Positions 52,071 through 60,906 of a DNA stretch of 64,000 bases are shown here, in pieces (the stretch's first letter is position 1; the number at the start of each line of letters is the position of its first letter). Source of the stretch: CAYUET01 sp964443875 (GTDB lineage: Bacteria > Auribacterota > JAFGBW01). The DNA is taken from the NCBI GenBank assembly GCA_964443875.1, contig CAYUET010000004.1, forward strand, positions 62,001 through 126,000. Direction: 5' to 3'. Under the pieces are notes generated by a model. That model was not told where the DNA came from and did no database searches. It saw nothing but the letters and a program-made list of their open reading frames with translations. The position numbers and the translations under genes are program-made.

Positions 52071-53063
52071 ATGAATTTATCCGCACAGAAAACTCCTTTA
52101 AGGGACGAATATTTATCCCGGGTCAACCGTGTTCTGGACTATATCGAAAAACATGTGGATCAGCCGTTATCCCTCAATGAACTGGCCTCTGTGGCGAGGT
52201 TTTCACCGTTTCATTTCCACCGCATTTTCAAAAGCTTTGTCGGAGAATCCTTAAACCATTTCATTTTAAGAGTCCGGCTGGAAAAGGCGGTCATTCAGCT
52301 CCAAAACAATCAGAAAAAGACCATTACGGAAATCGGCTTTGATTGCGGCTTTTCGGGTTCTGCGTCTTTTGCAAGGGCCTTTAAGGAATGGTTTGGGATA
52401 AGTGCAAGTCAATGGCGTAAAAATTTTGAAGAAAGCAAGAATTGTAAAATCAATCGCAAAAACTGCAAAACACAAAGCAAGGATTGGAAAGCAATTCGGG
52501 TTCCCGGTCTGTATGATGGAGGTGTAAAAAAAATATCAACCCCATCAGACAGGAGAAAAAAGCAGATGAATCATGTTAAAGCCGTAAATGTGGAAGTCAA
52601 AGAACTCCCTGAAATGCCGGTGGCCTATGTCCGGCATATCGGGCCGTACAAGGGGAATCCACAGCTCTTCAAGACCCTTTTCGGAAAACTTTTCAAATGG
52701 GCAGGCCCGAGAGGCCTTATCCATTCCGGGGCGTTAGTCCTGTGTGTCTATCATGATGACCCGGATGTTACTGAAGAGCAAAAACTCAGAGTCAGCGTCT
52801 GCATTACGGTTCCTGCCGATACCAGGGTTGAAGGGGGGATAGGGAAGATGGTTTTGGCTTCCGGCAAATACGCCATGGGACGGTTTGAAATAACCCCGGA
52901 GCAATACGGAGAAGCCTGGGATTACATGTGCGGACAGTGGCTTCCGGAAAGCGGATATCAGCCGGACGACAAGCTTTGCTTTGAGATATGCTGGAATGAT
53001 CCTGAAGAGCATCCTCAGAAAAAGCATATTGTGGATATCTGCATTCCGGTCAGACCTTTGTAA
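52071..53063 (+). CDS. AraC-family regulator with GyrI-like ligand domain
   Basis: A 330-residue regulator. The N-terminal 15-115 is a pair of AraC HTH motifs (LSLNELASVARFSPFHFHRI, then ITEIGFDCGFSGSASFARAFKEWF). Residues about 175-328 form a GyrI-like/Bac_rhamnosid-type SRPBCC-like effector domain (MPVAYVRHIGPYKG, ASGKYAMGRFEITPEQYGEAW, CFEICWNDPEEHPQKKHIVDICIPV), as in Rob/SoxS-like multidrug regulators. A gene encoding an obvious target is not adjacent. Confidence 0.93.
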   Translation: MNLSAQKTPLRDEYLSRVNRVLDYIEKHVDQPLSLNELASVARFSPFHFHRIFKSFVGESLNHFILRVRLEKAVIQLQNNQKKTITEIGFDCGFSGSASFARAFKEWFGISASQWRKNFEESKNCKINRKNCKTQSKDWKAIRVPGLYDGGVKKISTPSDRRKKQMNHVKAVNVEVKELPEMPVAYVRHIGPYKGNPQLFKTLFGKLFKWAGPRGLIHSGALVLCVYHDDPDVTEEQKLRVSVCITVPADTRVEGGIGKMVLASGKYAMGRFEITPEQYGEAWDYMCGQWLPESGYQPDDKLCFEICWNDPEEHPQKKHIVDICIPVRPL

Positions 53064-53084
53064 TCAACTATTGCATTCAATAAA

Positions 53085-53122
53085 AAAAAGGCTGAAATTC
53101 TTATCGGAATTCCAGCCTTTTT
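53085..53122 (+). terminator. Bidirectional intrinsic terminator
   Basis: A 16-bp stem with one mismatch (AAAAAGGCTGAAATTC with GAATTCCAGCCTTTTT) closes on a 6-nt loop, flanked by A and T tracts. It serves both the AraC gene and the convergent oad operon. Confidence 0.88.
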
Positions 53123-53151
53123 GATTATAAAAGTTCTTCAGGGCCTTGAAA

Positions 53152-54972
53152 TCAGCTGACGATGGCCACCACCGTCCCCGACTGGATCTGTTGCTGGGGT
53201 TGCACATTAATGGCGCTGATTTTTCCGTCTGCCGGAGCAATCAAAGGCGTTTCCATTTTCATGGATTCCAGAACCATGATGGTCTGGCCCTTTTTAATCG
53301 TATCCCCGACTTTCTTTTCAATGCGGATAATCAGTCCGGGAAGGGGCGTGATTACAGGCTTGTCTTCACGATTCTCTGTCACGCTTTCCGTGCGGACAGA
53401 GGATCCGGAAGGAACAGTTTTGGATTTGAAGGTATAATTCTGACCATTGACGACGGCATTATTCCCTTCAATTTTGACTTCATAATCATTTCCATTAAGA
53501 GTGATGATATAGTCCGATCCCTTTGCGGCTTCTTCAGCAACGGGGGCTTCGGTTTTCTGTTTTGCTGCCGGAATATTTTTTCTGACTCCGATGGTTCCTT
53601 CCCCTTTCAGGAAGGCAATGCCTTTTTCAGCACAGCAGGCCGCAATAAAGATATTTTCATCTGTAACAGGCAGAGAGGCGGCCTCAAGCATTTTCTTTGC
53701 CGCCGGGATTCCCTTTTTCTCATCCCGGTCATTGATTGCAAGAGGGCTTTCCGTAGTGGGCTCAAGTTTGAGCTGCTCGCTGGCAATTTTGATAACAGTC
53801 GCGTCAGGGGTGACAGGCGTCTTTCCGAAATACCCGAGAACCATTTTCCCGTATCCTGGTGCAATTTTCTTCCATTTTCCGAACATTACATTGTTGAAAG
53901 CCTGCTGGAAATAGAACTGGGAAACCGGAGTAACGGAGGTTCCGAATCCCCCCTTTGCAACCGCCTCGCCCATGGCAGCGATCACCTCAGGATATTTTTC
54001 CATGAGGCCGTTATCGCGAAGCATCTGGGTGTTTGCGGTAAGAGCGCCTCCCGGCATGGGGAAGAAGGGGATGAGGGCTTCAACGGAAGTGGCTTCAGGC
54101 GGAAGGAAATAATCCTTCATGGCATCCTTGAAAGCCTGGCGAAGCTTGATGATTTTATTTACATCAATACCGAGATCATAATCGGTTCCGCGGAGCGCGT
54201 GCCACATGGTGAGAAGATCAGGCTGGCATGTACCGCCGGATACGGGGGAAAGAGACAAGTCAAGCACATCAACACCCGCTTCTATGGCCGCCTTGTAGGA
54301 TACGGTTCCTGTTCCTGCGGTTTCATGGGAGTGGAAGGCTATTTTGACTTTATCGCCGAGAAGCTGTCTTGCGAGTCTGATGGTGTCAAATACTTTTTGC
54401 GGACGGCTGGTCCCGGAAGCATCTTTAAAGCAGAGAGAATCATAGGGAATGCCTGCCTCCAGAATTTTTTTCAGGGTTTCAATGTAAAATTCAGGGGTAT
54501 GGGCGCCATCGCAACCCGGAGGAAGCTCCATCATGGTGACGCAGACTTCATGCTTCAGACCGGCGTCCTTGATGCATTTACCCGAATAGATCAGGTTATT
54601 GACATCGTTTAAGGCGTCAAAATTACGGATTGTGGTCATGCCGTGTTTTTTAAAAAGGTCGGCATGCAGTTTAATGATGTCGCTCGGCTGAGAATCAAGA
54701 GCGATGAGGTTGATGCCGCGGGCAAGGGTCTGCAGATTGGCTTTGGGGCCCGCCGCTTTGCGGAAGGCATCCATGACAGAAAAGGAATTTTCATTGCAGT
54801 AGAAAAAGGGAGACTGAAACATGGCGCCTCCGCCTGCCTCGATATGTTCGATCCCGGCCTGTGCGGCCTGTTCCACTATGGGAAGGAAGTCTTTTGAAAA
54901 TACACGGGCCCCGTAAACGGACTGAAATCCGTCTCTGAAGGCGGTTAACATGAACTGAATGCGTTTTTTCAT
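53152..54972 (-). CDS. oadA: Oxaloacetate decarboxylase-type carboxyltransferase/biotin subunit
   Basis: A 606-residue alpha subunit. Carboxyltransferase domain (1-460) has RDGFQSVYGARV, CFKDASGTS with the biotin-accepting Lys, FHSHETAG with two metal His, and PVSGGTCQP; a linker and a C-terminal biotinyl domain with MVLESMKMETP follow. The Asp that normally precedes the RD motif (TDVVLRD in Klebsiella) is Leu here. Start ATG 54972 has AGAGGT upstream. With OadB and OadG it would form a sodium-pumping decarboxylase; substrate could also be another 2-oxo acid. Confidence 0.88.
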   Translation of the reverse strand: MKKRIQFMLTAFRDGFQSVYGARVFSKDFLPIVEQAAQAGIEHIEAGGGAMFQSPFFYCNENSFSVMDAFRKAAGPKANLQTLARGINLIALDSQPSDIIKLHADLFKKHGMTTIRNFDALNDVNNLIYSGKCIKDAGLKHEVCVTMMELPPGCDGAHTPEFYIETLKKILEAGIPYDSLCFKDASGTSRPQKVFDTIRLARQLLGDKVKIAFHSHETAGTGTVSYKAAIEAGVDVLDLSLSPVSGGTCQPDLLTMWHALRGTDYDLGIDVNKIIKLRQAFKDAMKDYFLPPEATSVEALIPFFPMPGGALTANTQMLRDNGLMEKYPEVIAAMGEAVAKGGFGTSVTPVSQFYFQQAFNNVMFGKWKKIAPGYGKMVLGYFGKTPVTPDATVIKIASEQLKLEPTTESPLAINDRDEKKGIPAAKKMLEAASLPVTDENIFIAACCAEKGIAFLKGEGTIGVRKNIPAAKQKTEAPVAEEAAKGSDYIITLNGNDYEVKIEGNNAVVNGQNYTFKSKTVPSGSSVRTESVTENREDKPVITPLPGLIIRIEKKVGDTIKKGQTIMVLESMKMETPLIAPADGKISAINVQPQQQIQSGTVVAIVS

Positions 54973-54988
54973 AATAGTATACCTCTGA

Positions 54989-55195
54989 TTACTTTTGTGA
55001 TTTGGCAATGGCTATTAAAGCGGCGATATCCGATTCATCGCTGAATACAAGGGTATCTGCGGCCTCGTTAGTTTCTTTATGCGGCCTGGAAAACTTATCC
55101 AGCAGAACTGTCATCAGTTTTACAATCAGGGCCACAAAAAAAGAGATGATAATGGTTACAATTAAAGTGATAAAAGAAACAGTTAATCCATCCAT
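54989..55195 (-). CDS. oadG: Decarboxylase gamma subunit (OadG-like)
   Basis: A 68-residue protein: one membrane segment (about 5-30) and a short cytoplasmic tail with FSDESDIAALIAIAKSQ, the usual OadG/GcdD-type ending that binds OadA. It lies 12 bp after oadB and 16 bp before oadA. Small size and divergence limit certainty, but position and topology fit the complex. Confidence 0.82.
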   Translation of the reverse strand: MDGLTVSFITLIVTIIISFFVALIVKLMTVLLDKFSRPHKETNEAADTLVFSDESDIAALIAIAKSQK

Positions 55196-55207
55196 TCTTA
55201 ATTTTCC

Positions 55208-56452
55208 TTATTTAATAATGCTGCAGAATACGCCGGCAATGATTGCGGTTGTGATGACCCCCATGACATTAGCCCCCAGGGCATACTGCATGATGATGGC
55301 ATGAGGATTATCTTTTTGGACGATTTTTTGAGCAACTTTCGCCGTTGTTGGAGTACAGCTTACTCCGGCAATTCCTAAAACCGGGTTCACTTTTCCTCCG
55401 GTGAAAAAGTAGCAGCAGTATCCGCCAATAATTCCTCCGATTCCGGATAAAAGAAGGGAAAGCATTCCCAGAAGCAGCAGGGGAAGCACCTTGGGATCAA
55501 AGATTGTATTGGCTTCACAGAGAATCCCCAGGGTCATTCCCAGAAACATGGTAGACAGATAAAGTATGGGACCGTTCAAAAGGTCCTGATACTGCTTGAT
55601 GCCGCTTTCACGGATGACGATTCCGAAGAAAAGAGAAAAGAGAAGAGGGGCTGCGACAGGAAGTAAAAAACAGAGTACGACACAGCAGATAATGGCGAAG
55701 GCCATTTTCTGGCTGGATGTGAACCGGCTTGCACTGTCACTGTAAGGCATGACTGTTCCCCTAATTTTTTTGCTTGGAATCATGAATCGAATCAGGTAGG
55801 GGTATCCGCCGTAAGCCAGGCCCAGATAAAGGTAGGCCACAACAGCAATGGGGACAAAGAGTTCAGGCGCAAGTCTTAAAGAGGTGAAGAGCACCATGGG
55901 GCCGTCTGCTCCGCCGACCACTGAAATCGCAGCCGCCTGCTTCAGAGAATAACCGAAAAGCTGCGCAATGGGCAGGGTGAAAATAGTCCCCAGTTCTGCA
56001 AAAAGGGCGAGAGTGATACTTAAGAAGGGTCTTGCCATCACAAAGCCCACATCCAGAAGAGTCCCGATTCCCATGAAAACAAAGCAGGCGATCAGACCGT
56101 TGGAAAAGGTAAAGGTATAAATGGGCTGCAGCCAGTCAATCCCCATGATATACATAAGGTCTGCCGCATTTTTGACGTTATCCGGTCCTGCGCCCGCCTG
56201 GGCTTCAAGGAAAAGGGTCCCGAGGCCGCCATGAAGGCCCAGGGGGTCAAACATCATGACAGAGGCATTAATAATTGCCATTCCCAGACCCATAGGAATC
56301 ATGAGCAGGGGTTCGAGAGTTCCTTTTTTCCCCAGATAAATCAAAAGCATGCCTAAAAAAATCAACCCCAAACGTGCGACCACCATCTGAGGGGTGGAAT
56401 GAAGCATGGCCTCCACTCCCTGAAAAGCACTTAAAAACATATCCCAGGACAT
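55208..56452 (-). CDS. oadB: Sodium-ion-translocating decarboxylase beta subunit
   Basis: A 414-residue membrane protein of the OadB/GcdB/MmdB family. Characteristic motifs are VVGGADGPMVLFTSLRLAPELFVPI, YSDSASRFTSSQKM-region and NPVLGIAGVSCTPTTAKVAQKI, ending AIIMQYALGANVMGVI. It has about nine to eleven spans and couples decarboxylation of carboxybiotin to sodium export. It is the first oad gene and follows birA by 52 bp. Confidence 0.94.
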   Translation of the reverse strand: MSWDMFLSAFQGVEAMLHSTPQMVVARLGLIFLGMLLIYLGKKGTLEPLLMIPMGLGMAIINASVMMFDPLGLHGGLGTLFLEAQAGAGPDNVKNAADLMYIMGIDWLQPIYTFTFSNGLIACFVFMGIGTLLDVGFVMARPFLSITLALFAELGTIFTLPIAQLFGYSLKQAAAISVVGGADGPMVLFTSLRLAPELFVPIAVVAYLYLGLAYGGYPYLIRFMIPSKKIRGTVMPYSDSASRFTSSQKMAFAIICCVVLCFLLPVAAPLLFSLFFGIVIRESGIKQYQDLLNGPILYLSTMFLGMTLGILCEANTIFDPKVLPLLLLGMLSLLLSGIGGIIGGYCCYFFTGGKVNPVLGIAGVSCTPTTAKVAQKIVQKDNPHAIIMQYALGANVMGVITTAIIAGVFCSIIK

Positions 56453-56504
56453 ATATTTTCCTCCGGTTACAATGAATTAAAAATTATCGGACATGAAATT
56501 GCTT

Positions 56505-57281
56505 TTATGCCCTTGAAGTAATCTCACCCGAGATTATTTCTTTTACTCCTGATTCTGTTTTCAGCAGAATCGCGCCCTGCTTTGTCAGACCTGTTATTCT
56601 TCCCGTCATTTCTTTTTCACCGCAAAGCACTTTTACGGGAGAATCAGGAATGAATAACCTTTTTGAGATAGACTGAACTATGGCCTCAAAACCTGAAGAA
56701 GCGAATTGCGTGAATACATCACTGAATTTATTGAGAAGTCCCTCCAGAATGGAGAGAGGAATCATCTTTTTTCCGGTTTCAATAAAGAGTGAGGTTGCCA
56801 ACCGGTCAAGACCCGAAAGATCCTGCCTGCTCTCATTAATATTTAAACCCGTTCCGAGAATTAAATGATAACCATCTTCTGACTGAATCAGCTCACCAAG
56901 TATTCCACAAATTTTGGCTTTATTAACAATTATATCATTCGGCCAGCGAATGCAAGAAGATATTCCTGATTTTTCCAGGAGGAGGCATACTGATAAGGCC
57001 ATGACCTGGCTAAGATTGCACCAGTTATTCCGGGGAATTCCCTTTACCGGAATTTTGATGGAAAAGGTCAGTCCTTTTCCGGCCGCTGTCTGCCAGGTGC
57101 GGTCAAAGCGTCCTCTTCCCCTGGTCTGATTTTCCGTAAAGATGACCGAGAAATCAGGATATTGGCTTTGTTGTTCCTTCAGGAAGGAGTTGGTGGATTC
57201 CAGGGTTTTAAACGTGACAATCCGGAAGTTCAGAGAACCCGCTGAAAAGTTGTAGGAATCATGCAAAGGTAAAATATTCAT
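56505..57281 (-). CDS. birA: Biotin-protein ligase
   Basis: A 258-residue enzyme that attaches biotin to the OadA Lys via biotinyl-AMP. The biotinoyl-AMP loop is GRGRFDRTW, and the ligase core has ESTNSFLK, IRWPNDIIVNKAKICGILGE and GTGLNINESR. It lacks the N-terminal DNA-binding domain of E. coli BirA, so it is a ligase without repressor function. Its gene precedes oadB in the same operon, consistent with making the decarboxylase active. Confidence 0.95.
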   Translation of the reverse strand: MNILPLHDSYNFSAGSLNFRIVTFKTLESTNSFLKEQQSQYPDFSVIFTENQTRGRGRFDRTWQTAAGKGLTFSIKIPVKGIPRNNWCNLSQVMALSVCLLLEKSGISSCIRWPNDIIVNKAKICGILGELIQSEDGYHLILGTGLNINESRQDLSGLDRLATSLFIETGKKMIPLSILEGLLNKFSDVFTQFASSGFEAIVQSISKRLFIPDSPVKVLCGEKEMTGRITGLTKQGAILLKTESGVKEIISGEITSRA

Positions 57282-57327
57282 TTCAGCAGTATTTAATCAT
57301 TAATTTACGGTTAAGGAAGGATAATTT

Positions 57328-58770
57328 TTATTTCAGGGCCTCAAGATCTTCAACCTGCCGGCAGTAGTAGTCCTCAAGATCTCGTTTCGTAAGGTCGTCA
57401 GGAATCAGAAAATTCAAACTCACTGACACCAGAATAAGGAGGGATAAAAGCAGGATGTTTTTGAAGGGAAACGTTTTGATTCTGGAGGCGAGCAGGTCCA
57501 TGCCGAGTCCTGCCCAGAGCAGGTAAAAGGGAATCAGAATCAGGCGGTAGCGACAGAGGATGGGGGCGCATAAAAGGGAAACGAAAATAATTCCGGCAAA
57601 AAGGATCAGCCTACGGTGTTTATGCTGTGTGATGGAAATGACTAATCCCGAAAGAGACGGAAGGAGAATCGCTGTATAATCCGGAAGAAACCTGAGCCAG
57701 GAAAACTGCTCTTTGAAGAAATAAATATTCAGATTGTTATAAGGCTCATACCAGAAAACCATCCAGAAGATTTTTTCCATTCCTTTTTTAAAGAGGCTCC
57801 AATAATCCGGATAATCCTTTAAAAGGATTTTGAAGGTTACCCAGGCGTTTCCATTCCCTTCTGCAAGGTAGTGTTTCATGGATTCAGGAAGGCACATGCG
57901 GAAGACTTCGGAGTCAAAGGCATTTCCCTCAATCAGGCTTTCCATCAGACGGTTGGAAAGGGAAAAAAAGGGGGCCCCCACTGCGCAGTTACGTATCCAT
58001 AAAGGAAGAAGAATCAAGACAAGACCCGAATACAGAACCATTATACTCTGCTGTTTTTCTCTGCCGGATTTTAAGGGACTTAAGGCCAGAAACCAGGCAA
58101 AAGGCACGAGGATGACAAAATTTTCACGCAACAGAATCCCTGTTCCGAGAAGGATTCCCAGAAGGAAAGGGTAAAGCAGGTTTTTTCGGGAATGACTTTC
58201 CTGCCAGAAGACCAGTATCCAGCAAAACAGGTGAATGGCCAGAAAATCTCTCAGGAAAAAGTATTCATGACAGAAAAAGGGAAAATAAAGCGCGGCCAGC
58301 CAGCCTGTCCATAAGGCGGGTTTTAACCCGAAAAGCCTGAAGCTCATAAAAAAAAGCAGCAGGGGTGTAAGGCTTCCGATAGTCAACTGAAGGAGGCGGA
58401 TAAAAGCATGGGATTCATTGGTCAGGGAAAGCAGAGCGGAAAGAAAATAGGCGTAAAGCGGGGATTGCTGAAAGATTTTTTTTCCGCCCCACCACCTGAA
58501 CCACTGTTCTATGGGCGCAATCTCAAGCATCCAGGGGTGGGCGGGGTGCCAGGGGGAATAGCCTAAAGGATCTTTGGGAATGGAGCGTGCCCATTCCAGA
58601 TTTCCGTGCATATCCGAATCTTTGAAAACATATTCAAGTCCGGAAATGGGGTGGGAGGAAACATCCAGAAAAAAGAGAAGACGCACCAGAAGCCCCGTAA
58701 GAAAAATCAGCAAAAGCGGTTTTAAAAGAGAGGGCCGGTTATGCCCGGAAGACTGAATTTCGCAGCTCAT
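57328..58770 (-). CDS. Polytopic membrane glycosyltransferase-like protein
   Basis: A 480-residue protein with about ten membrane spans and a PMT/GT39-like first loop containing KDSDMHGNLEWARSI and later QSPLYAYFLSALL. The longer frame to 58914 is unlikely because ATG 58770 (MSCEIQSSGHNRP) already overlaps the pyrD stop by 32 bp. It lies in the leftward operon between pyrD and birA. Sugar and acceptor are unknown. Confidence 0.78.
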   Translation of the reverse strand: MSCEIQSSGHNRPSLLKPLLLIFLTGLLVRLLFFLDVSSHPISGLEYVFKDSDMHGNLEWARSIPKDPLGYSPWHPAHPWMLEIAPIEQWFRWWGGKKIFQQSPLYAYFLSALLSLTNESHAFIRLLQLTIGSLTPLLLFFMSFRLFGLKPALWTGWLAALYFPFFCHEYFFLRDFLAIHLFCWILVFWQESHSRKNLLYPFLLGILLGTGILLRENFVILVPFAWFLALSPLKSGREKQQSIMVLYSGLVLILLPLWIRNCAVGAPFFSLSNRLMESLIEGNAFDSEVFRMCLPESMKHYLAEGNGNAWVTFKILLKDYPDYWSLFKKGMEKIFWMVFWYEPYNNLNIYFFKEQFSWLRFLPDYTAILLPSLSGLVISITQHKHRRLILFAGIIFVSLLCAPILCRYRLILIPFYLLWAGLGMDLLASRIKTFPFKNILLLSLLILVSVSLNFLIPDDLTKRDLEDYYCRQVEDLEALK

Positions 58771-59665
58771 TGAGGCTTTTGATGTTGTTCTGGACAAGCC
58801 AGTCCCTGATTTCCCCGAGGATGCGGGGAACAGACAGGGGATCTCTGAAATTGGAAGTGCCGACCGACACCGCGGTGGCTCCGGCCACGATGAATTCCAG
58901 GGCATCCCTTCCATTCATGATTCCTCCCATGCCGATAATGGGCACGGAAACATTTCCGGCCAGTTCATAGACCCAGCGAAGGGCCACCGGTTTCACGCAG
59001 GGACCGGAAAGGCCTCCGGTGATATTTCCAAGCAGAGGTCTTCTTTTTTCAAGGCTGATGCCCATGCCTTTGAGCGTGTTGATCACGGCCAGGGCATCCG
59101 TGCCTTCGGCAATGCAGGCTTTTGCGATATCCACATTCTGCTCCGTGTTGGGGCTGAGCTTGGTAATCAGGGGAAGTGCTGTTTTTGCGCGAACGGCTCT
59201 GACCACAGAGGCTGCGGCGCTGATGTCGCAGGCAAACTGGTGTCCGCCCTGTTTTACATTGGGGCAGGAGATATTGATTTCAATGGCTGAGATTTTTATT
59301 TCATTGGAAACCCGTTCAGCCAGAAGGGCGTAATCCTCCGAGGAATTCCCGGCAATGCTCATGATCACAGGGGTGCCGAGCTCTTCCAGTTCATTTTTAT
59401 ATTTTTTAATAAACACATCAATCCCCGGATTTTGAAGGCCTATCGCATTCAGAAGGCCGCTGCGGGTTTCAGCAATGCGGGGGGGCGGGTTGCCTGACCT
59501 GGGTTTCAAGGTCACGGACTTGGTCGTAAGCGCCCCGAGGCAGCGGATGTCAAAAAAGGGCTCGAAGATGTCGCCCTGACCGAAGGTGCCTGAAGCCACG
59601 GTAACGGGGTTTTTCATTTCAAGGTTTTTAATGCGTACGGAAAGATCAGGTTCAGAGATATTCAT
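58739..59665 (-). CDS. pyrD: Dihydroorotate dehydrogenase, class 1B catalytic subunit
   Basis: A 308-residue FMN enzyme of pyrimidine synthesis. The class 1 catalytic Cys is in EINISCPNVKQGG. FMN contacts appear as ASGTFGQGD, TTKSVTLKP, GMGGIMNGRDALEF and VSVGTSNFRDP. Cys as base and the length suggest class 1B, which normally uses a PyrK electron-transfer partner; none is visible here. The ATG at 59665 gives the family length; a longer frame to 59728 overlaps the upstream gene. Confidence 0.95.
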   Translation of the reverse strand: MNISEPDLSVRIKNLEMKNPVTVASGTFGQGDIFEPFFDIRCLGALTTKSVTLKPRSGNPPPRIAETRSGLLNAIGLQNPGIDVFIKKYKNELEELGTPVIMSIAGNSSEDYALLAERVSNEIKISAIEINISCPNVKQGGHQFACDISAAASVVRAVRAKTALPLITKLSPNTEQNVDIAKACIAEGTDALAVINTLKGMGISLEKRRPLLGNITGGLSGPCVKPVALRWVYELAGNVSVPIIGMGGIMNGRDALEFIVAGATAVSVGTSNFRDPLSVPRILGEIRDWLVQNNIKSLNELRNSVFRA

Positions 59666-59669
59666 AGAA

Positions 59670-60437
59670 TTAAAAAAGTTCCAGTTGTTCTTTGGTGAGG
59701 GTGGATTTTTTCTGGGTTTTTTTTGCATCCTGAAATTTCAGTTCCTCTTCCCAGATGGAGGATAAATTCTTTCTGAAGGGCCTATGGGGTTTTGGAGACT
59801 CCGGGCTCTCATGAATTGTTTCTTTTTCAGGAGGCGTTTTCCCCCCGGGTTTTTCCGAAATTTCTGAAGTTTCATCTTTGTCCTCAACGGGCATTTCAGG
59901 TGTTTTAAGAGAAGAAAGCATTTTTTCTGACTGAAAATCCCGAAGAGTGATGGATTTTTTTCCAGGTTTTGAAGCGGTCGGATTTTCCTCTTCCTTCTGT
60001 TTTTTAAGACTTTTGGCTTTGGCTATTTTTTTCTTTAGCATGTCCTGAAAACTGCCGGGCTCTATCACGGAGACTTTTTTTACCGGGGATGTTTTTTTAT
60101 GGAGTTGGGGTGCTTCTTTGAGAGCCCTGGCATGGGCCTTTGCCTCCTGATCCATTTTTTCAATATCACGGGAATAGATGTCAAGTTCCCCATACATTTT
60201 TTTAATAATGGAAGTCAGTTCCTTTAAAACCGGGTACCCGGGATTCAGTTTAAAAAAACGTGCATTCGCAATGAATTCGCTCTGGATGAACCCCTCTTCC
60301 TCTATCTTGTTGAGGGTGCGCTGAAAGACCCCGGGTTTCTTTTTCAGAATCCTGCCGATTTCCTGCATGTAAAAGGAACGGTCAGGGTAACTCAGAAAGA
60401 GTTTATAGAGAAGCAGTTCATTTTGAGGAATATGCAT
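59670..60437 (-). CDS. Winged-helix N-terminal protein with charged tail, unknown function
   Basis: A 255-residue protein. Residues 1-80 look like a winged-helix DNA-binding domain (LLLYKLFLSYPDRSFYMQEIGRIL, VFQRTLNKIEEEGFIQSE). The rest is a long Lys/Glu/Pro-rich region, probably disordered, ending near LTKEQLELF. It lies 4 bp upstream of pyrD and after the tRNA terminator, so it starts the leftward operon with pyrD, the glycosyltransferase-like gene, birA and oad. A regulator role is inferred. Confidence 0.78.
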   Translation of the reverse strand: MHIPQNELLLYKLFLSYPDRSFYMQEIGRILKKKPGVFQRTLNKIEEEGFIQSEFIANARFFKLNPGYPVLKELTSIIKKMYGELDIYSRDIEKMDQEAKAHARALKEAPQLHKKTSPVKKVSVIEPGSFQDMLKKKIAKAKSLKKQKEEENPTASKPGKKSITLRDFQSEKMLSSLKTPEMPVEDKDETSEISEKPGGKTPPEKETIHESPESPKPHRPFRKNLSSIWEEELKFQDAKKTQKKSTLTKEQLELF

Positions 60438-60509
60438 GTTTTATCCTTTAGTGGGGAAAATAACGGTTCACATCCGGATTGTCAAGAATCTATGCAGAAT
60501 GAATACAAA

Positions 60510-60534
60510 GAAAAAAGGGAGCCGTGAGGCTCCC
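60510..60534 (-). terminator. Intrinsic terminator of the tRNA operon
   Basis: Reading leftward, GGGAGCC, loop TCAC, GGCTCCC is followed by TTTTTTCTTT. It ends the Thr-Tyr-Gly transcript 10 bases after the last tRNA. Confidence 0.9.
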
Positions 60535-60543
60535 TGAAGGAAG

Positions 60544-60614
60544 AGCGGGTAGTGGGAATCGAACCCACGTATCTAGCTTGGAAGGCTAGGGCTCAACCAC
60601 TGAGCGATACCCGC
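60544..60614 (-). tRNA. tRNA-Gly (TCC)
   Basis: A 71-nt cloverleaf with acceptor GCGGGTA/TACCCGC, anticodon loop CTTCCAA (anticodon TCC) and a clean T-arm (GTGGG/CCCAC). The 3' CCA is not encoded. It is last in the Thr-Tyr-Gly operon. Confidence 0.96.
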
Positions 60615-60621
60615 ATAAGAA

Positions 60622-60705
60622 TGGGAAGAGGTGGATTCGAACCACCGAAGCGCGAAGCGCAACAGATTTACAGTCTGTCCCTTTTAACCGCTCAGGAATC
60701 TTCCC
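60622..60705 (-). tRNA. tRNA-Tyr (GTA)
   Basis: An 84-nt class II tRNA with acceptor GGGAAGA/TCTTCCC, anticodon loop CTGTAAA (anticodon GTA), an extended variable arm (GCGCTTCGCGC hairpin) and T-arm GGTGG/CCACC. No CCA is encoded. Confidence 0.96.
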
Positions 60706-60719
60706 GTACATTTTTATCG

Positions 60720-60791
60720 AGCTGGAGATGGGACTCGAACCCGCAACCACCTGATTACAAATCAGGTGCTCTACCATTGAGCTACTCCAGC
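60720..60791 (-). tRNA. tRNA-Thr (TGT)
   Basis: A 72-nt cloverleaf with acceptor GCTGGAG/CTCCAGC and anticodon stem CCTGA/TCAGG around TTTGTAA (anticodon TGT). The T-arm has one C-A mismatch and a G-T pair. No CCA is encoded. It is first in the operon. Confidence 0.95.
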
Positions 60792-60811
60792 TTATTCACA
60801 TAAAGGTTGAC

Positions 60812-60840
60812 GTTTTAACAAACACTCTTTTATGTGTCAA
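60812..60840 (-). promoter_or_regulatory. Promoter of the tRNA operon
   Basis: On the minus strand TTGACA (60835-60840), 17 bp, TAAAAC (60812-60817). The predicted start lies about 13 bases before tRNA-Thr. Confidence 0.65.
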
Positions 60841-60906
60841 GCAGGGAAAATAGAAAAAAGCAGACAAAACCGATTTTTCTGAATTTCTCTGTCCAACTAT
60901 TAAAAC

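Noticed and set aside
53146..54612. Rightward 488-codon open frame
   Set aside because: It is antisense to oadA, which has full carboxyltransferase and biotinyl motifs; the frame arises from codon bias.
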